Positions 31,064 through 42,210 of a DNA stretch of 64,000 bases are shown piece by piece. Within the stretch, counting starts at the first letter, position 1, and each line of letters begins with the position of its first letter. The notes below the pieces were generated by a model that was not told where the DNA came from, did not search any database, and saw only the letters and a program-made list of their open reading frames with translations. The position numbers and the translations under genes were made by a program. This DNA comes from Vitellaria paradoxa. Taxonomy: Eukaryota > Streptophyta > Magnoliopsida > Ericales > Sapotaceae. The DNA lies in assembly GCA_019916065.1 (NCBI GenBank), contig CM034240.1, forward strand, positions 16,105,894-16,169,893, given 5' to 3'.

Positions 31064-34000
31064 TTTTGATAACTTGTGATATTTGATTTGAAAATAGGGA
31101 TTTTTATTATATGAATTCGACCAAGAAGTAATAATTAGGCCCAGTTTAGTTTGCAATAGTTTAATGAAAATTTCCAAAAATCTCTATAAATCTCTGTTAA
31201 CTTTATATCACATCAACTTTTTTCTCTCTCTGCACGCATTACGAATTCTCTCCAAACCACAATTTATCTCACTTTATCTTATTTTTTTTTACTCCAAACA
31301 ACCCCTTAATCACAAATTCAACAAAAATAGTAAACCAATAAGTGAACACAAAGGAAATCTTAGATGTTCTCTTTTAAACAGAGAATATTCATCGTTGTGA
31401 TTATAAATATGGCATGGTATACAATTCAAAACAAACATTACAGCTGTAGGGTCTAGTAAAAGGTGAATAATGTCTAGCTAGCTATATGGCCACTAGTGCA
31501 AAGCAATTCTCCATGCATTAATATAGTGATAGTTCGGTTATAACAAGTTACCCAAGAGGTCGATCCAGGTCGAATCCTCAATTTATCATTTCAGTTTCCT
31601 GATCAATTTCACAATTTTCTTAATCAAATCTCATCATTAAGATACATTAATGATATGTATAGCAAGGTTGTTAAACCTTGATTTATATTTTGGGTTTGTT
31701 TGGAGTAAAAAAAAATGAGATAAATTGAGATAAATTGTAGTTTGGGAAGAGTTCGTAATGCGTGTAGTGAGAGAAAAAAGTTGATGTGATATAAAGTTAA
31801 CAGAGATTTATAGAGATTTTTAGAAATTTTCAGCAAATTATTACATACCAAACAAGCCCTTTAAATTCATACGATGTTACGATATTATATAACGAAAAAA
31901 AACTTGTTAAATTACGTCTAAAATTTTAATAGAAGTAAAAACAGGTAAAATTTTGATTTCTTAGAATGTAAAATTGATAAAATCTCAATTTGTAGATAAT
32001 TTAAAATTTGAGAAATTTTTGTGTATTTTTGTCAAACAAAAGAGACTTTTATATGTTTTAATTAAAATAGACTTTTATGTTTTATGTTTTTTTTTTGGAA
32101 TAGGTAACAAGTGTTTTACTTGTAACTCTTTTTAGTAGATTTTTTTGATTGAATACATTACCCTTTTTTTCTACACAATAATGATTGACGGTCACGTGTA
32201 TTGTTCTACTAAATTGATTACTGTAATTGAAATGTAATAAATAGGAGGAAATTAAGAAATCTATAATAAAATGTTACAATTACATTTTTAATCCTATAAA
32301 ATTAAGTTAAAATAAAGTTAATACTCTAATATTAATTATATAGGCTATACCAAACACTTTAAAGGTCCTAATTATATAATTATAGGAAAAAATGGAGTAT
32401 AGAACCAAACATAAAATCTTTTGTGATTTTTGTTGAAAGTTTATTTTGTTTATATAGGAAAAAATGGAGTATAGAACCAAACATAAAATTTTTTGTGATT
32501 TTTGTTGAAAGTTTATTTTGTTGATATGGATGAATTTTTTGTGTATGACATTTTCTAAACGCATGTTTTTGTTATTTTCTTTTATTAATAAAATTCTTTA
32601 TTTATAAAAAAAATTGAAAACTCTAAATGAGGATATTGTAATATAATAAACTATATTTTCATACGATATTTCGTAGGTAAAATCTTTTATTTTGTATGCT
32701 TTGATTTTTTGGACCCTCTAATGAGTTTAGGTAAAATCTGAATTTATTTTAACAACTGTAGTGTATACTGATAAATCCTAGCACTTGACATTTCATCGGT
32801 AAAATCTTTTAATTTTATGATTTAATTTTGCAAACTTTTCACTAATTTAAGATAGAATATTAATTTTAACAACTATGGTGTACATTGATAAATCCTACCA
32901 GCTGCATCTTTTCCTCAAAGAATATATATATAGTACAGTCAATGTAAAGACACGTGCGGAAGCATGGGCATGAACTTGAGTTAAATAATGCCACGAGGAA
33001 ATCGAGAGACTAAGCTTGCGTCTGCCAAAATTAGCTGGTAGCTCTAGCTACCGGTTGCTAATTTTTTAATTTTTATTTAAATGACTAAATTTACCTTCTT
33101 ACATTTCATATTTTTTTTTAAATATTGAAGGATAAAAATATCAAATTAACAAAAAATTAAAAAGTTATATTTTTTTTCCTTCTCAAATACATAAAAATAT
33201 TAACTTTTTAATAGGTCTCTAACAATCAGTCACAAAAAAGTTGACTTTTTTCTTACCAAACACAACCTTAGTAGAATGGCGTTTTGAGTGCTAAGACGTA
33301 AATGTTTCAATTGACACCAGCTACCTCCAGCTGGTTGAATGAAAAATAGTTGACCACGTAGCTTGCAGCTTGAGAGCATCTGTCCTGAATCTTTGAGGCA
33401 AAACAGAAGAGCTCTCAGCCTGATTGAAGGCAGCTCGAGGCTAAATTGTCATATGAAACACAAAATAACACTAACATAATACATTATCTGTACAAAAAAT
33501 TCTTTACGCAAGTAAAGACACCATATCATAACACGTCGTTGTTTTGCAATTCAATAAAATATGAAAAATAATAATTATGGGCACATGCCATTTTTGAAAC
33601 TCATTTTTATAACTTTAAGGGTTAGCTCAACTGGTAAAACTTTAAATTTGCTATTCAGTGGTCATTAGTTCGAGTCTCGTTAGGGCCACTGAAGGCTTGG
33701 CTTACTTGGTTGTTAACTTTAGGGTCCCAGATATTAGTTGGTGTGACTTGGCTTACTTGGTTGTTAAGTCCCAGATATTGGTTGGTGTGACTTGGCTTAC
33801 TTGGTTGTTAAGTCCCAGATATTGGTTGGTGTGACTTGGCTTACTTGGTTGTTAAGTCCCAAATATTAGTTGGTGTGCGCGTAAATTGGTTCAGACACTC
33901 TTAATTACGAAAAAAAAAAAGAGGAACCCTTTCTTGTAAATAATCTTTATGTTGAGAGGGTATTAAATTAAAATTAAATGTGAATAGGTAATGCCAAAAA

Positions 34001-34634
34001 ATAATAATTCAATTATTCAATAAATCAGCTTTTTTAAATACTTTCAGCCTTAGTTTGGGAAGTAAAAAAAAAAAAAAAAAAACTAATTTTTTAGTAATTA
34101 GTGTTTTTAATTTTTTTGTTAATTTGACATTTTTACTTTTTGTGATTTAAAAGAAATTTAAAATGTAAGAAGGTAAATTTAATCATTTCAAAAAATTTCG
34201 AGTAAAATTTTGAGATGCAAAGTGAATTTACTTTTAAACCAGTGGAAGAACTTCTTCCCAAAAATTCAAGAAGTTTATTTATTTTTTTATGGTCATATAA
34301 GTATACTATTGATTATTTAAATGCTACCCAGAGATTAGCAACTTATAATTTGTGCCTTTGTCTTTTTTTTTTTTAATTTTTTTTTGCATCATATATATGC
34401 TTCCTCAAAGTTTGCAGAACTAGAATTTTCCTTTAGGGGTAGCAAATCCATATAGTAGGTTAATTTTTTTTTTTTTTTACCCTAAATGTGCAATTTGTGC
34501 ATGTTCTAAAAAGGAAATTGTTGGTTGAGCGAAATAGAAAACCACACAGTGGACCATGATAAACAAAATATTGCATAAATTAATCAAAATAAAAAAAATG
34601 CAGAGAGTAGCTAGTTTCTTAATATATATCTCAA

Positions 34635-34679
<45 letters not shown>

Positions 34680-36565
34680 AATGAAAAAGCAATGGGAATG
34701 ACTGAATATTTGTACATAATTACTTCAATGTACAAACACCTAGAGCGAGCTGCTGCCGTTGCTCAGGTAGCTGGAGTTCTCGATCACACTTCTTCATACC
34801 TTTGGAAAAAGTGGGGAGCTTCTTCATACCTTTGGAAAGAGAGAAGGGAGGGGGGGGGGGGCGCACGCAAATATCACCGGCAACAAATAGCTGCTCTCCT
34901 AGAAGTTTGGTTCCTAAGTAAACCAAATCAAACCAAACCAAGCATTTTTTCACTAGGTGGGGTCGAAAAAAAAATCAGATTGGATTGGTCGGTTTAACCG
35001 GTTAGACCATTGACCGGTCCAAGAACTGGTCTAGTTGATTATTTAAACCTGTTTGAACTTTGGACTAATGAAAAATCGACAATCTAGTGGTTGAACGGAT
35101 GAATCGTTCAATCGGTGTCAGTTTTTACGAACTGAGTTTTTTATTTTTTAATGGTAAAATAAAAAGTTTAAACCCATTTGAATTTCAAACCGATGAAAAA
35201 TCAATAACTCAGCGGTTGAACTGATGAACTAATGCCGATTTTTACAAATTGGGTTTTTTATTTTTAGTTTTTAATGGTAAAATAAAAAAACTAACACGCA
35301 CTAATTTAGAATTGAACCTAGGTTTGTATTATGGCAAAATACTATTCTTCCACAAAACCACTAATGCTTATCATTCTTTATTTTTACTTGATTTTGACTA
35401 TGTAATATATTAATTTTGAGTGATTTTATTTTAGTTGACACCTTTTATTATTAAAATAAAACAAAGTAGAAGAATATGTGAAAAAATATAAGTTTTTAAA
35501 TTCGTTATATAATTCTAATATATTTTGATATTTTTATTTATATATTTAAATATATTTATAATGTCACGGTTCAATTTTAATTTAATTTTGATTGAACCGA
35601 CAGTTGAACCATTAACCCATGACCTAGTTCCTTTTTCGGTTCAATGAACGGTCCGGTCTTTAAAACATTGTTCTCAAAAATGGATCTAGAATTTGGGATT
35701 TTGCGCTAAAGATTGATTACATTGGGTTACAAAAATTTAAAGCTGAATAAAGGGTTTATAGATAAAATTGGCTGAGTTACAAAAATTTAAGGTGAGCTAA
35801 ATTTGAAAAAAAAATTAAACTAAAAATTTTGTTTGGGTTAAGCAACCCGGACTACAGACCAAGGGAGCCTAAGACTGAGTCCACCCATGTCAGTTCTTGT
35901 TCTAGTCCCAAAAATTGACAATTCAACCATTTTGGTCAAGTAATCGGGTTGACATATTTTTAGACTCAATCTGATGCAATTAGATTTTTCTAATTGCTTT
36001 CATGTTTATTGTAACACTAACACATATATAAAGGCACTATATGTATACGCCTACTTGAAAGTGTGCTGATACTAGAATTTTTTTTCCCCCCAAGGTGTTA
36101 TTTATTCACAATTATAGTGGTGGGATGTTTCTTGATGCTGCAATTCCAATCTCTCTCAGCTATTTCATCACCACAGCAAGTATGATCTATGCCGAACACC
36201 TAACTCAAGGACTCCCGGAGCCGCCGCTCGATCTAAAATATGCCGGAATTTTGATGTTTTTGATGGGTATAAGTGGTAACTTCTACCACCATTACCTCCT
36301 CTCCAAGCTGAGGGAGAAGGGTGACAAAGAATATAAGATTCCTAAAGGAGGGCTATTTGATGTAGTGATTTGTCCACACTACCTTTTTGAAATTTTAGGG
36401 TTTGTAGGGGTCTCTTGCATTGCTCAAACTCCCTATTCTTTTTGCTACACTTTCGGAGCAACTATCTACTTGATGGGGAGAAGCTTTGCCACTAGAAAAT
36501 GGTACCTTTCCAAGTTTGAAGACTTCCCCAACGATGTCAAGGCTCTCATTCCATTTGTTTTCTAG
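30640..36565 (+). CDS. 3-oxo-5-alpha-steroid 4-dehydrogenase family protein, two exons, 277 aa
   Basis: Members of this membrane family reduce a double bond next to a keto group in steroids or isoprenoid-type lipids using NADPH (family knowledge). Exon 1 is 30640-31002 (121 codons). Exon 2 is 36095-36565 (156 codons plus TAG). The splice borders are GAG|gtacac and ccccaag|GTG, in phase 0. The start MVMDCALLRF is chosen because MQYSKFW, SKTGMLMAYTPAFLA and HFFKRIFE follow in the usual order for the plant members. Exon 2 has FIHNYSGG, GNFYHHYLLSKLR, IPKGGLF, CPHYLFEILGF and the C-terminal block RKWYLSKFEDFPNDVKALIP, ending FVF. Several hydrophobic segments fit an endoplasmic reticulum membrane protein. 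It resembles the Arabidopsis At5g16010 type more than DET2, so a brassinosteroid role should not be assumed. The 5.1-kb intron is full of repeats. Confidence 0.93.
31013..31059 (+). repeat. (CT)n microsatellite 10 bp after the exon 1 donor
   Basis: About 23 ct units follow the gtacaccccc donor region. Together with the GA tract before the ATG, exon 1 is bracketed by complementary GA and CT runs about 380 bp apart. Confidence 0.95.
31138..31305. mobile_element. Tourist-like MITE, 168 bp, with TTA target duplication
   Basis: The ends are ggcccagtttagtttgca and, as reverse complement, ggggttgtttggagtaaaa. The 3-bp duplication tta is at 31135-31137 and 31306-31308, the standard PIF/Harbinger target. 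It lies inside the intron of the reductase-like gene. Confidence 0.88.
31692..31859. mobile_element. Tourist-like MITE, 168 bp, opposite orientation to the previous copy
   Basis: The ends are gggtttgtttggagtaaaa and, as reverse complement, gggcttgtttggtatgtaa. It contains gttcgtaatgcgtgtagtga, ttgatgtgatataaagttaa and gagatttatagagattttta. It is flanked by ttt on both sides (31689-31691, 31860-31862). It is nearly the reverse complement of 31138-31305, so the two copies form a long inverted pair about 390 bp apart in one intron. Confidence 0.85.
32392..32518 (+). repeat. Tandem duplication, two units of 62 bp
   Basis: The block ataggaaaaaatggagtata and the following sequence recurs at an offset of exactly 62 bp with one or two differences. 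It lies in the intron of the reductase-like gene. Confidence 0.92.
33617..33918 (+). mobile_element. tRNA-derived SINE with an internal 44-bp tandem array, plus strand
   Basis: The head gttagctcaactggtaaaac has the box A shape of tRNA genes. About 45 bp on, agttcgagtctcgt has the box B shape. These are the internal RNA polymerase III promoter parts. The body contains about four units of gacttggcttacttggttgt plus taagtcccagatattggttg and gtgt, at 33745, 33789 and 33833 (period 44). It ends in an A tract near 33909-33920. No target duplication was found. Confidence 0.75.
34636..34682 (+). repeat. (AAT)n microsatellite
   Basis: About 12 aat/ata trinucleotides pass into aaat repeats, in the intron of the reductase-like gene. 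Confidence 0.95.
34975..35670. mobile_element. TIR element with accggtc-rich ends, about 0.7 kb
   Basis: The left end has ggtttaaccggttagaccat and gaccggtccaagaactggtc. The right end, as reverse complement, has gaccggaccgttcattgaac and ggaactaggtcatgggtta. These are imperfect inverted repeats. Inside, the phrase aaaaatcgaca and gttgaac..gatgaa is repeated twice (near 35070 and 35195), an internal duplication. No target duplication or protein is seen. Confidence 0.65.
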
Positions 36566-38270
36566 ATGTGCATTTGTACTCTATATAATAATGTGTAAAG
36601 TAAAATCTAACTACCTACTAATTGGTTTGGCTGGTGAAATTAATTTAGTCAAGCACTTTTTTTTTTTTTTTCATTTCTCAAAATGTTCCTTAAATTTTTG
36701 ACTTCATATAATATATTGGTAAAGGTAAATTATATTTTCTATTCTTATATTCTATCACTAATCTCATTCTAGATTTTTTACATTTAATTTAGTTTTAACT
36801 TTCCATATCTATTAATTGTTGTTAAAAAAATATAAAGAAAAACATCACACATCCATTTCGATAAATACATGATGTTATCCTAAAAAAATAAATAAAATAA
36901 CATAAAATTCACATTTTTCGGGAGGAAGTAAATGGAAGGGAGTGGACAGGAGGAGACCAATTCACCTTCGTTAATCAAGCTTATTTCCTCTCCTAATTTA
37001 CGTAGCAATTGACGTAAAATAATTTTAAATTATGTTTTCTCTGTCTTGTTCTTAGTCTTTTTCATTATTTTAACAAATATTTATAGAGCGACACGAAATC
37101 GACCCGATCTTTATTAGATTCATTTTTTTTTTGGACTACAAAATCGAACCAAATATGCTATAGAAACTAAATAGAAGCAACTCAATTTTAATTAGGTTGG
37201 TTTAGATTCACAGCATGCTAGTGCCTTCATGCACACAATAAGGTTTTAAATTTTGGTTAGGTAGGGTTAGTTCCATAAATTTTTAGATTTAGAATCGAAC
37301 TAAGTATTTAGATTGACATTTTTTAAATTCGAAATCGAACCGATCTCTTACTAGAATCTAACCAACTCAAACCAAAGTAATTGGGTTGAGTTGGGTCTCA
37401 GTTCGAACAGATTTTTTTTACGACTTAATTGTGCACTTCCACGATAGCATATATGTGTGTATAATGCTATTCCAAATTTTGTAAAAATAACATATTTTCA
37501 TTGAAATACAACATTGAACAATATGGAAAAGTTATTTTATCAAAGTTTTTAATGGTAAAATGGAACAATGATGATGCAGTAATGAAATTATATAATAAAC
37601 GTTCATTGTGATGGGTTGCTCCTTTCAAAATGATAGACACACGATCATGCCACATCATTCTACTAAAAATTCTAGAGAAAATTTTGTTACGTAGAAATCT
37701 CTTTCTTTCCCGCAATTTTGACATATGATGAACAAAATTTGCTAAATTTAACAAAATCATTAATTTTACACTTCGATCCAAATAATTAGTTTGTTTCTTC
37801 AACTCGAATTATAAAAAAGTCACGTGTTAATTTTTAAATTAGAATGGTGTCATATTTTCTTGGATTAAACCATGAAGGGGTTAAACTTTATTTTTTATTT
37901 ATAGGCATAAGAAATTATGAACTATCATGCTGTAATAGGCTGGCGACTTTATTACTTTTCAGGAAAAAAAAAAATCACTAAAATTTTCTTAATCGATCAT
38001 CATACAACTATAAGTACTGTATAAGGTAAGTATGGTGAGTGTTTGGTTTACCAAATAGTACAATAAAAGTAGGTGATAAATTTTAATTAAAAAAAGTATA
38101 AAAATTAGATAAATTTTAATTAATTTTGATCAATCAAACACCGCTTTATATCAGATGGTGAATTTAACTGGTTGGTAGATGTGAGTTGTAACCAAATCAA
38201 CTCCATATGTCGTATTTATACGCCATGCTCTTACACGAAACGGTCCCAGAAATATCAAATGAAATGATTT
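36566..38270. other. Intergenic AT-rich stretch
   Basis: No gene is recognised. The part at about 37085-37400 has repeated (a/t)aatcgaacc(g/a)a and ggttgggt-type motifs in both orientations, like the ends of hAT MITEs elsewhere in the window, but I could not define termini. The 111-codon minus-strand frame at 37467-37802 matches nothing. Confidence 0.45.
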
Positions 38271-38275
38271 AGTAT

Positions 38276-38736
38276 GTGTTTAGAGTGATAAAAAGTGAGA
38301 AAAAATAAGATAAAGTGAGAAAAATTATGAGTTCGTAATACTTGTAATGAAAGAAAAAAGTTGATGTGACAAAAAATTTATAGAAGTTTATAGAATTTTT
38401 TGAAATTTTTTGAAACTCCAAACGGTGCCTTTGGTTTTTTTTTTTAATTCTTTATTTTTTGTTTTTATTTTTGATTTTCTATTTAAAACTTATTTTTTAC
38501 TTTATATTTTTGTAATTAAGAAAAACAGTTCAAAACTTATTTAGTTACTTATGTTTTCAAATTTTGTTTTAGAAAACAGAAAATAAGTTTACACATATAA
38601 TTAAAAATGGCAAAAGTCGTTTTAAAAATTTTAACCTAAAATAAAAAAAATAGAATATTTTTTATTTACTTGTTTTCATATTTTTAACATATAAAATAAA
38701 AACAAAAAATAAAAAAATAAATCAAATGTCACCTAA
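38276..38736. mobile_element. Tourist-like MITE copy fused to MITE family B copy 2
   Basis: About 38276-38423 carries gtgtttagagtgataaaaag, gagttcgtaatacttgtaat and a closing ctccaaacggtgcc end (Tourist-like family). Directly from 38424 the family B order begins: ggtgcctttggttt, gaaaaacagttcaaaactta, gtttacacatataa. It ends aatcaaatgtcacctaaa at 38736. The shared ggtgcc suggests one element inserted at the very end of the other. Confidence 0.75.
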
Positions 38737-39359
38737 ATTTTTTAAAATATGAAAGTTCAATAAATTTGAAAAAAAAAAAGAAATTTATTAAAATATGAAA
38801 GTTAAATAATTTTAGAAAAAAAAAAGAGATTAATTATTTACAATTTAAGTTTTTCAATTACAAAAAATAAACATTTAAGCGATAATGGCGTTAGGAGCCC
38901 TCCGCTCTGACGTATTTACGTGCACACCACAGGTTGGATCCCCTAAAAACTCTTACGCTTTGTTTAGATTTTGATAAAAAAAAAAAAATCAGCTTTTTTA
39001 GTATTATTTTTATTTTACATGTCTTTTATCAAAATTTAATTTTTTGAAAAATTTAAATTTTTAAACGTGTTAATTATATTTGTAAAAAATAAAATAAAAA
39101 TTCAAATTTATTTAGATAAAAACTTAAAAAATAAAAAAATTAATATTTTCGTTACTCTTTTTAACTAAATAGATAATTTTATTTAAATAGGTGATGATTT
39201 TTTATTTTATTTTGTTACGAATACTAATAACATGTTTAAGAGTTCTAATTTAAAAAAAATAAATTGTAATACAAAATTTTATAAGACAAAAAAAAAATAT
39301 TAAAAAACCGGAAAGTTTTTTTTTTTAATCCAAACTCATTGTCCACTTCCGCACTAGCT

Positions 39360-39374
39360 TGCTTTTTATAGGCA
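39360..39374 (+). promoter_or_regulatory. Candidate TATA region of the second reductase-like copy
   Basis: ctttttataggcagt lies about 170 bp before the ATG at 39541, and an attggt (reverse CCAAT) lies near 39407. The assignment is by position and motif only. Confidence 0.35.
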
Positions 39375-40317
39375 GTCACTCAAATCTGTCAGATTTGCAC
39401 GTTCTATTGGTTCACAAATACTATGGTGAAGTGGCAGTGGAGACAGCCATTCTTCTCTCCCTCAAGTCTCAACTATTCGCTGCTCTCGAAGTTTTATATA
39501 TATATATATATATATGCAGAGAGAGAGAGAGAGAGTAGCAATGGCGCAGAGTTTAGTATTTTTTGGAGAGCATCCTTCTACCTGGATGAGAGCGATGCCG
39601 TTGATAAGCCTTGTGTCAGTAGCGTTCTTGGGTTTCTTGCAAATAAATGGAAAACACCTTCAGTATTCCAAGTTCTGGAATTTGAATTCTCAGTCTAAAA
39701 GCAAAAACCCCAACAACAGGATCAGGCTCTCCAGCAAAACAGGCATGGTCATCTTCTATACGCCGGCTTTCCTCGCCGCAGCAGCTTCCTTCCTCCTCTC
39801 CCACGGCGGCGGACTCAGGTTTCTGCTTCTCAAACTGGCTCTCACCCTCCATTTCTTCAAGAGGATCTTGGAGGTATTCTGTTTCTGTAAATTTCTCACT
39901 CCTCTTAATTTATGTTACGGCCGGCCACGTTTGATCAATTAGCTGTATATATAAGGGCACCGAATTTTGCTATAATTTGTATTGCAATAGGCACCTATAC
40001 AAATAAATTTGCCATATGTATTGACTCTGGGTTTAGAATTCTGTAATTATTGCTAAATGATTTGGGGAACAAATAAATTTTTAGTAGCAAATATTGGAAG
40101 CAAGTCTGTGAGGATGTTATCCAATAGAAAAATAGAACCTTGCTGAGTGCATGATGATTCAAAGATGAATCGGAATCCTAGCTTTCTAATTCCAAGGACA
40201 CATTCTACCCCTTCTACCCATTCTATGCTCCATGCCCTCCAATTAGAGAAGTCTGTTAGATTATATTTCATTAGATTGATAATTTATGGCTGAGTGTTCT
40301 AATCTCTGCACACTAAA

Positions 40318-40486
40318 GGCTGTGTTTGATTTGTTAAAAAACTCTGAAAATATCTGAAAATTTCTTAAAATTTTTAAAAGTTATTCACTTTCTGATTACT
40401 ACACGAATTTCGATCTCACAACTTATTTTACTTTATCTTATTTTATCTCACTTTTTATCACTCCAAAAACACTCTAAACACAAGTT
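40318..40486. mobile_element. Tourist-like MITE copy in the paralogue intron
   Basis: The start ggctgtgtttgatttg, the block actacacgaatttcgatctc, the block tttatctcactttttatcac and the end ccaaaaacactctaaacac are in family order (reverse sense). Borders are approximate. Confidence 0.75.
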
Positions 40487-40698
40487 AAGGCGACAATTAG
40501 GATTAATAGTCATTTTTGCAGATTCAAAAAAGTCAAAAAATGATATATTCACGGGAAATTCGCTGAAAAATATTCATGGGATGTTTGCAGGAAGATGCTA
40601 AGAGCTCTGTGGGAAGCTCGCTCATGCAAATAGCGATTTCGCAGTTTGAATGTTGCCTTTGGAAGTCCTATTCACCGTAATTTCGTGCTGTATATATT

Positions 40699-40836
40699 GG
40701 GTGAGTTTAGAGTGAGATAAATTGAGATAAATTTAGAGTTCGTAATGCATGTAGTGAAAGAAAAAAGTTAATGTGATATAAAATTAACAGAGATTTATAG
40801 AATTTTTTGGAATTTATTTGCAAACCAAACGGGACC
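40699..40836. mobile_element. Tourist-like MITE copy, forward orientation, att duplication
   Basis: The ends are gggtgagtttagagtga and, as reverse complement, ggtcccgtttggtttgca. It is flanked by att at 40696-40698 and 40837-40839. With 40318-40486 it makes an inverted pair about 210 bp apart in the same intron. Confidence 0.85.
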
Positions 40837-41838
40837 ATTATAGGCTTTTTCAGGGTTTCAAAAAGGGAGAAGTATTATCAAAGAGTAATTAAAATTAAGA
40901 TATTTAGGTTTTTTTCTCATGCTTAACCAATAACACTTTGTATTCTTCATGCGTTGGCAATCGAAAGATTTCAAATCTCAGCGTATTGTGGATTTGACTG
41001 GTTATAGATTCAATAGTGTGTTGTATTCGATGGACCTTCAAGAATTTGAAGATAGTTTCTTTCGAGAATTTGAGTAAAGAATTAACAATATATAGGTTTG
41101 TGGATTCAAAATTATTGAGAGGCTAAGTATTTATAACCAAGACTAATATAGTGAAAGGTTTAAGAGTTTTTTTTCCCAATTTGGGTTTTTACTTGTTAAA
41201 AACCTTATGCCTCTTTAATTTCACTTTGTTATTGTTTGGCGATTGATTAGGTGGTTACTTTGGATATATAGTATGCCATGTTTTTTTTCCAAGGCAGTTC
41301 TTACATATTGTATGCATTGATCATGAATTTCTGTTTTTTCTTTTTGCTAACTATTTAAAATTAACAACCTATTTTCGGCCTTTCCTAGGAAAATAGCCTT
41401 TTTTTTTTTTTTTGGGGGGGGTCAGGTAACAAAAAAATATAAGCAACAGACCATTGACAAATCCACCGACTCGAAGAAATGGTTAGCTTGATCATTAAGG
41501 GCATGGAGTCACTCCAAGACTAACTAATAACAAAGCATTTTTTCTTCCTTTTTTCTTTTAATTCTGTTATTTCTACATGCATATGCATTTACGTTTTTCT
41601 TCCTCAGCTCTGTTGATCTGCAAATGTGAGCATGCTCTGGAATTATGTTAATGCCACCGTTACTAGGCTTCTTGAAGTTCAACTTTCAAACAATTAACTT
41701 TTGCATTGCTAATTGGTTGTACTTTTAGGTTCTATTTGTTCACAAATACAGCGGAGGCACGGGTTTGGATTCTACAAATTCGAAAATTTCCCCCGGGAGG
41801 TCAGGGCTTTGATTCCATATGTTTTCTAGATATGCTGT

Positions 41839-42210
41839 TGTTAAAGAAACCTAACAACACATAAAAGTAGGGGTCTCAACCTTAAAACAAAGTAGGGGTC
41901 TCAACCTTAAAACCTAGATGTTAAAGTGAGGCACGTCCATCTCTTTTAAGGGACAAGTAATTTTTGCTTCGGGCCGATGTGGAACAACATCTAACAGCCT
42001 CTCTCACGCTAGCCCACATGGACATAAGCTTAGCGTGGACTATGGTGAGACCCAATTAAAAGCCCGCTCTGATACCATGTTAAAGAAACCCAACAACACA
42101 TAAGAGTAGGGGCCTCAACCTTAAAACCTAAGTGTTAAAGTGAGGGACGTTCATCTCTTATAAGGGACAAGTAATTTTTATTTCGGGCCAATGTGGGACA
42201 ACATCTAATA
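41839..42210 (-). mobile_element. Complete TRIM element, minus strand, next to the collapsed gene
   Basis: Direct repeats lie at 41839-41996 (158 bp) and 42078-42210 (133 bp). Both start tgttaaagaaacc on plus and end acatctaaca/acatctaata. Between them are only 81 bp. Reading the minus strand, the primer-binding site tggtatcagagc (42066-42077) follows the 5' LTR directly, an exact match to the initiator-Met tRNA type. A 5-bp duplication, gctgt (41834-41838) and gttgt (42211-42215), flanks it with one mismatch. The left LTR has an extra internal duplication of agtaggggtctcaaccttaa. There is no coding capacity. Confidence 0.95.

Larger units (their letters stand above)
39541..41829 (+). pseudogene. 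Tandem paralogue of the 3-oxo-5-alpha-steroid 4-dehydrogenase-family gene with collapsed exon 2
   Basis: Exon 1 (39541-39873, 111 codons) is fully open: MAQSLVFFGEHPS, HLQYSKFWNLNSQ, SSKTGMVIFYTPAFLA, ending HFFKRILE with donor gaggtatt. The matching exon 2 begins at 41729 after cttttag with VLFVHKYSGG, but jumps straight to the C-terminal block FYKFENFPREVRALIPYVF and a TAG at 41827-41829. It is 101 bp against 471 bp in the intact copy. The 370-bp shortfall is not a multiple of three. If spliced like its neighbour, translation leaves the family frame and stops at 41810-41812, giving about 138 residues. There is no GT-AG pair that would make the gap an intron. The start at 39541 is preferred over the in-frame upstream ATG at 39514, which lies in the GA tract. 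Confidence 0.9.

Noticed and set aside
30490..31086. 198-codon open frame as the reductase first exon
   Set aside because: The frame starts upstream in the leader and GA tract and reads through the donor into the CT repeat. The family-like protein starts at 30640 and splices at 31002.
33617..33680. A functional tRNA gene
   Set aside because: Box A-like and box B-like sequences are present, but no cloverleaf with acceptor pairing can be built, and a repeat body plus A tail follows. It is a SINE.
41753..41770. An intron inside the short second exon of the reductase-like paralogue
   Set aside because: There is no GT-AG pair and no room for the missing 370 bp. The junction is direct, so a deletion is the simpler reading.
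41839..42210. Cassandra element (TRIM with 5S rRNA in the LTR)
   Set aside because: The LTR shares a tcccacat.g motif, but I see no 5S-like internal sequence.
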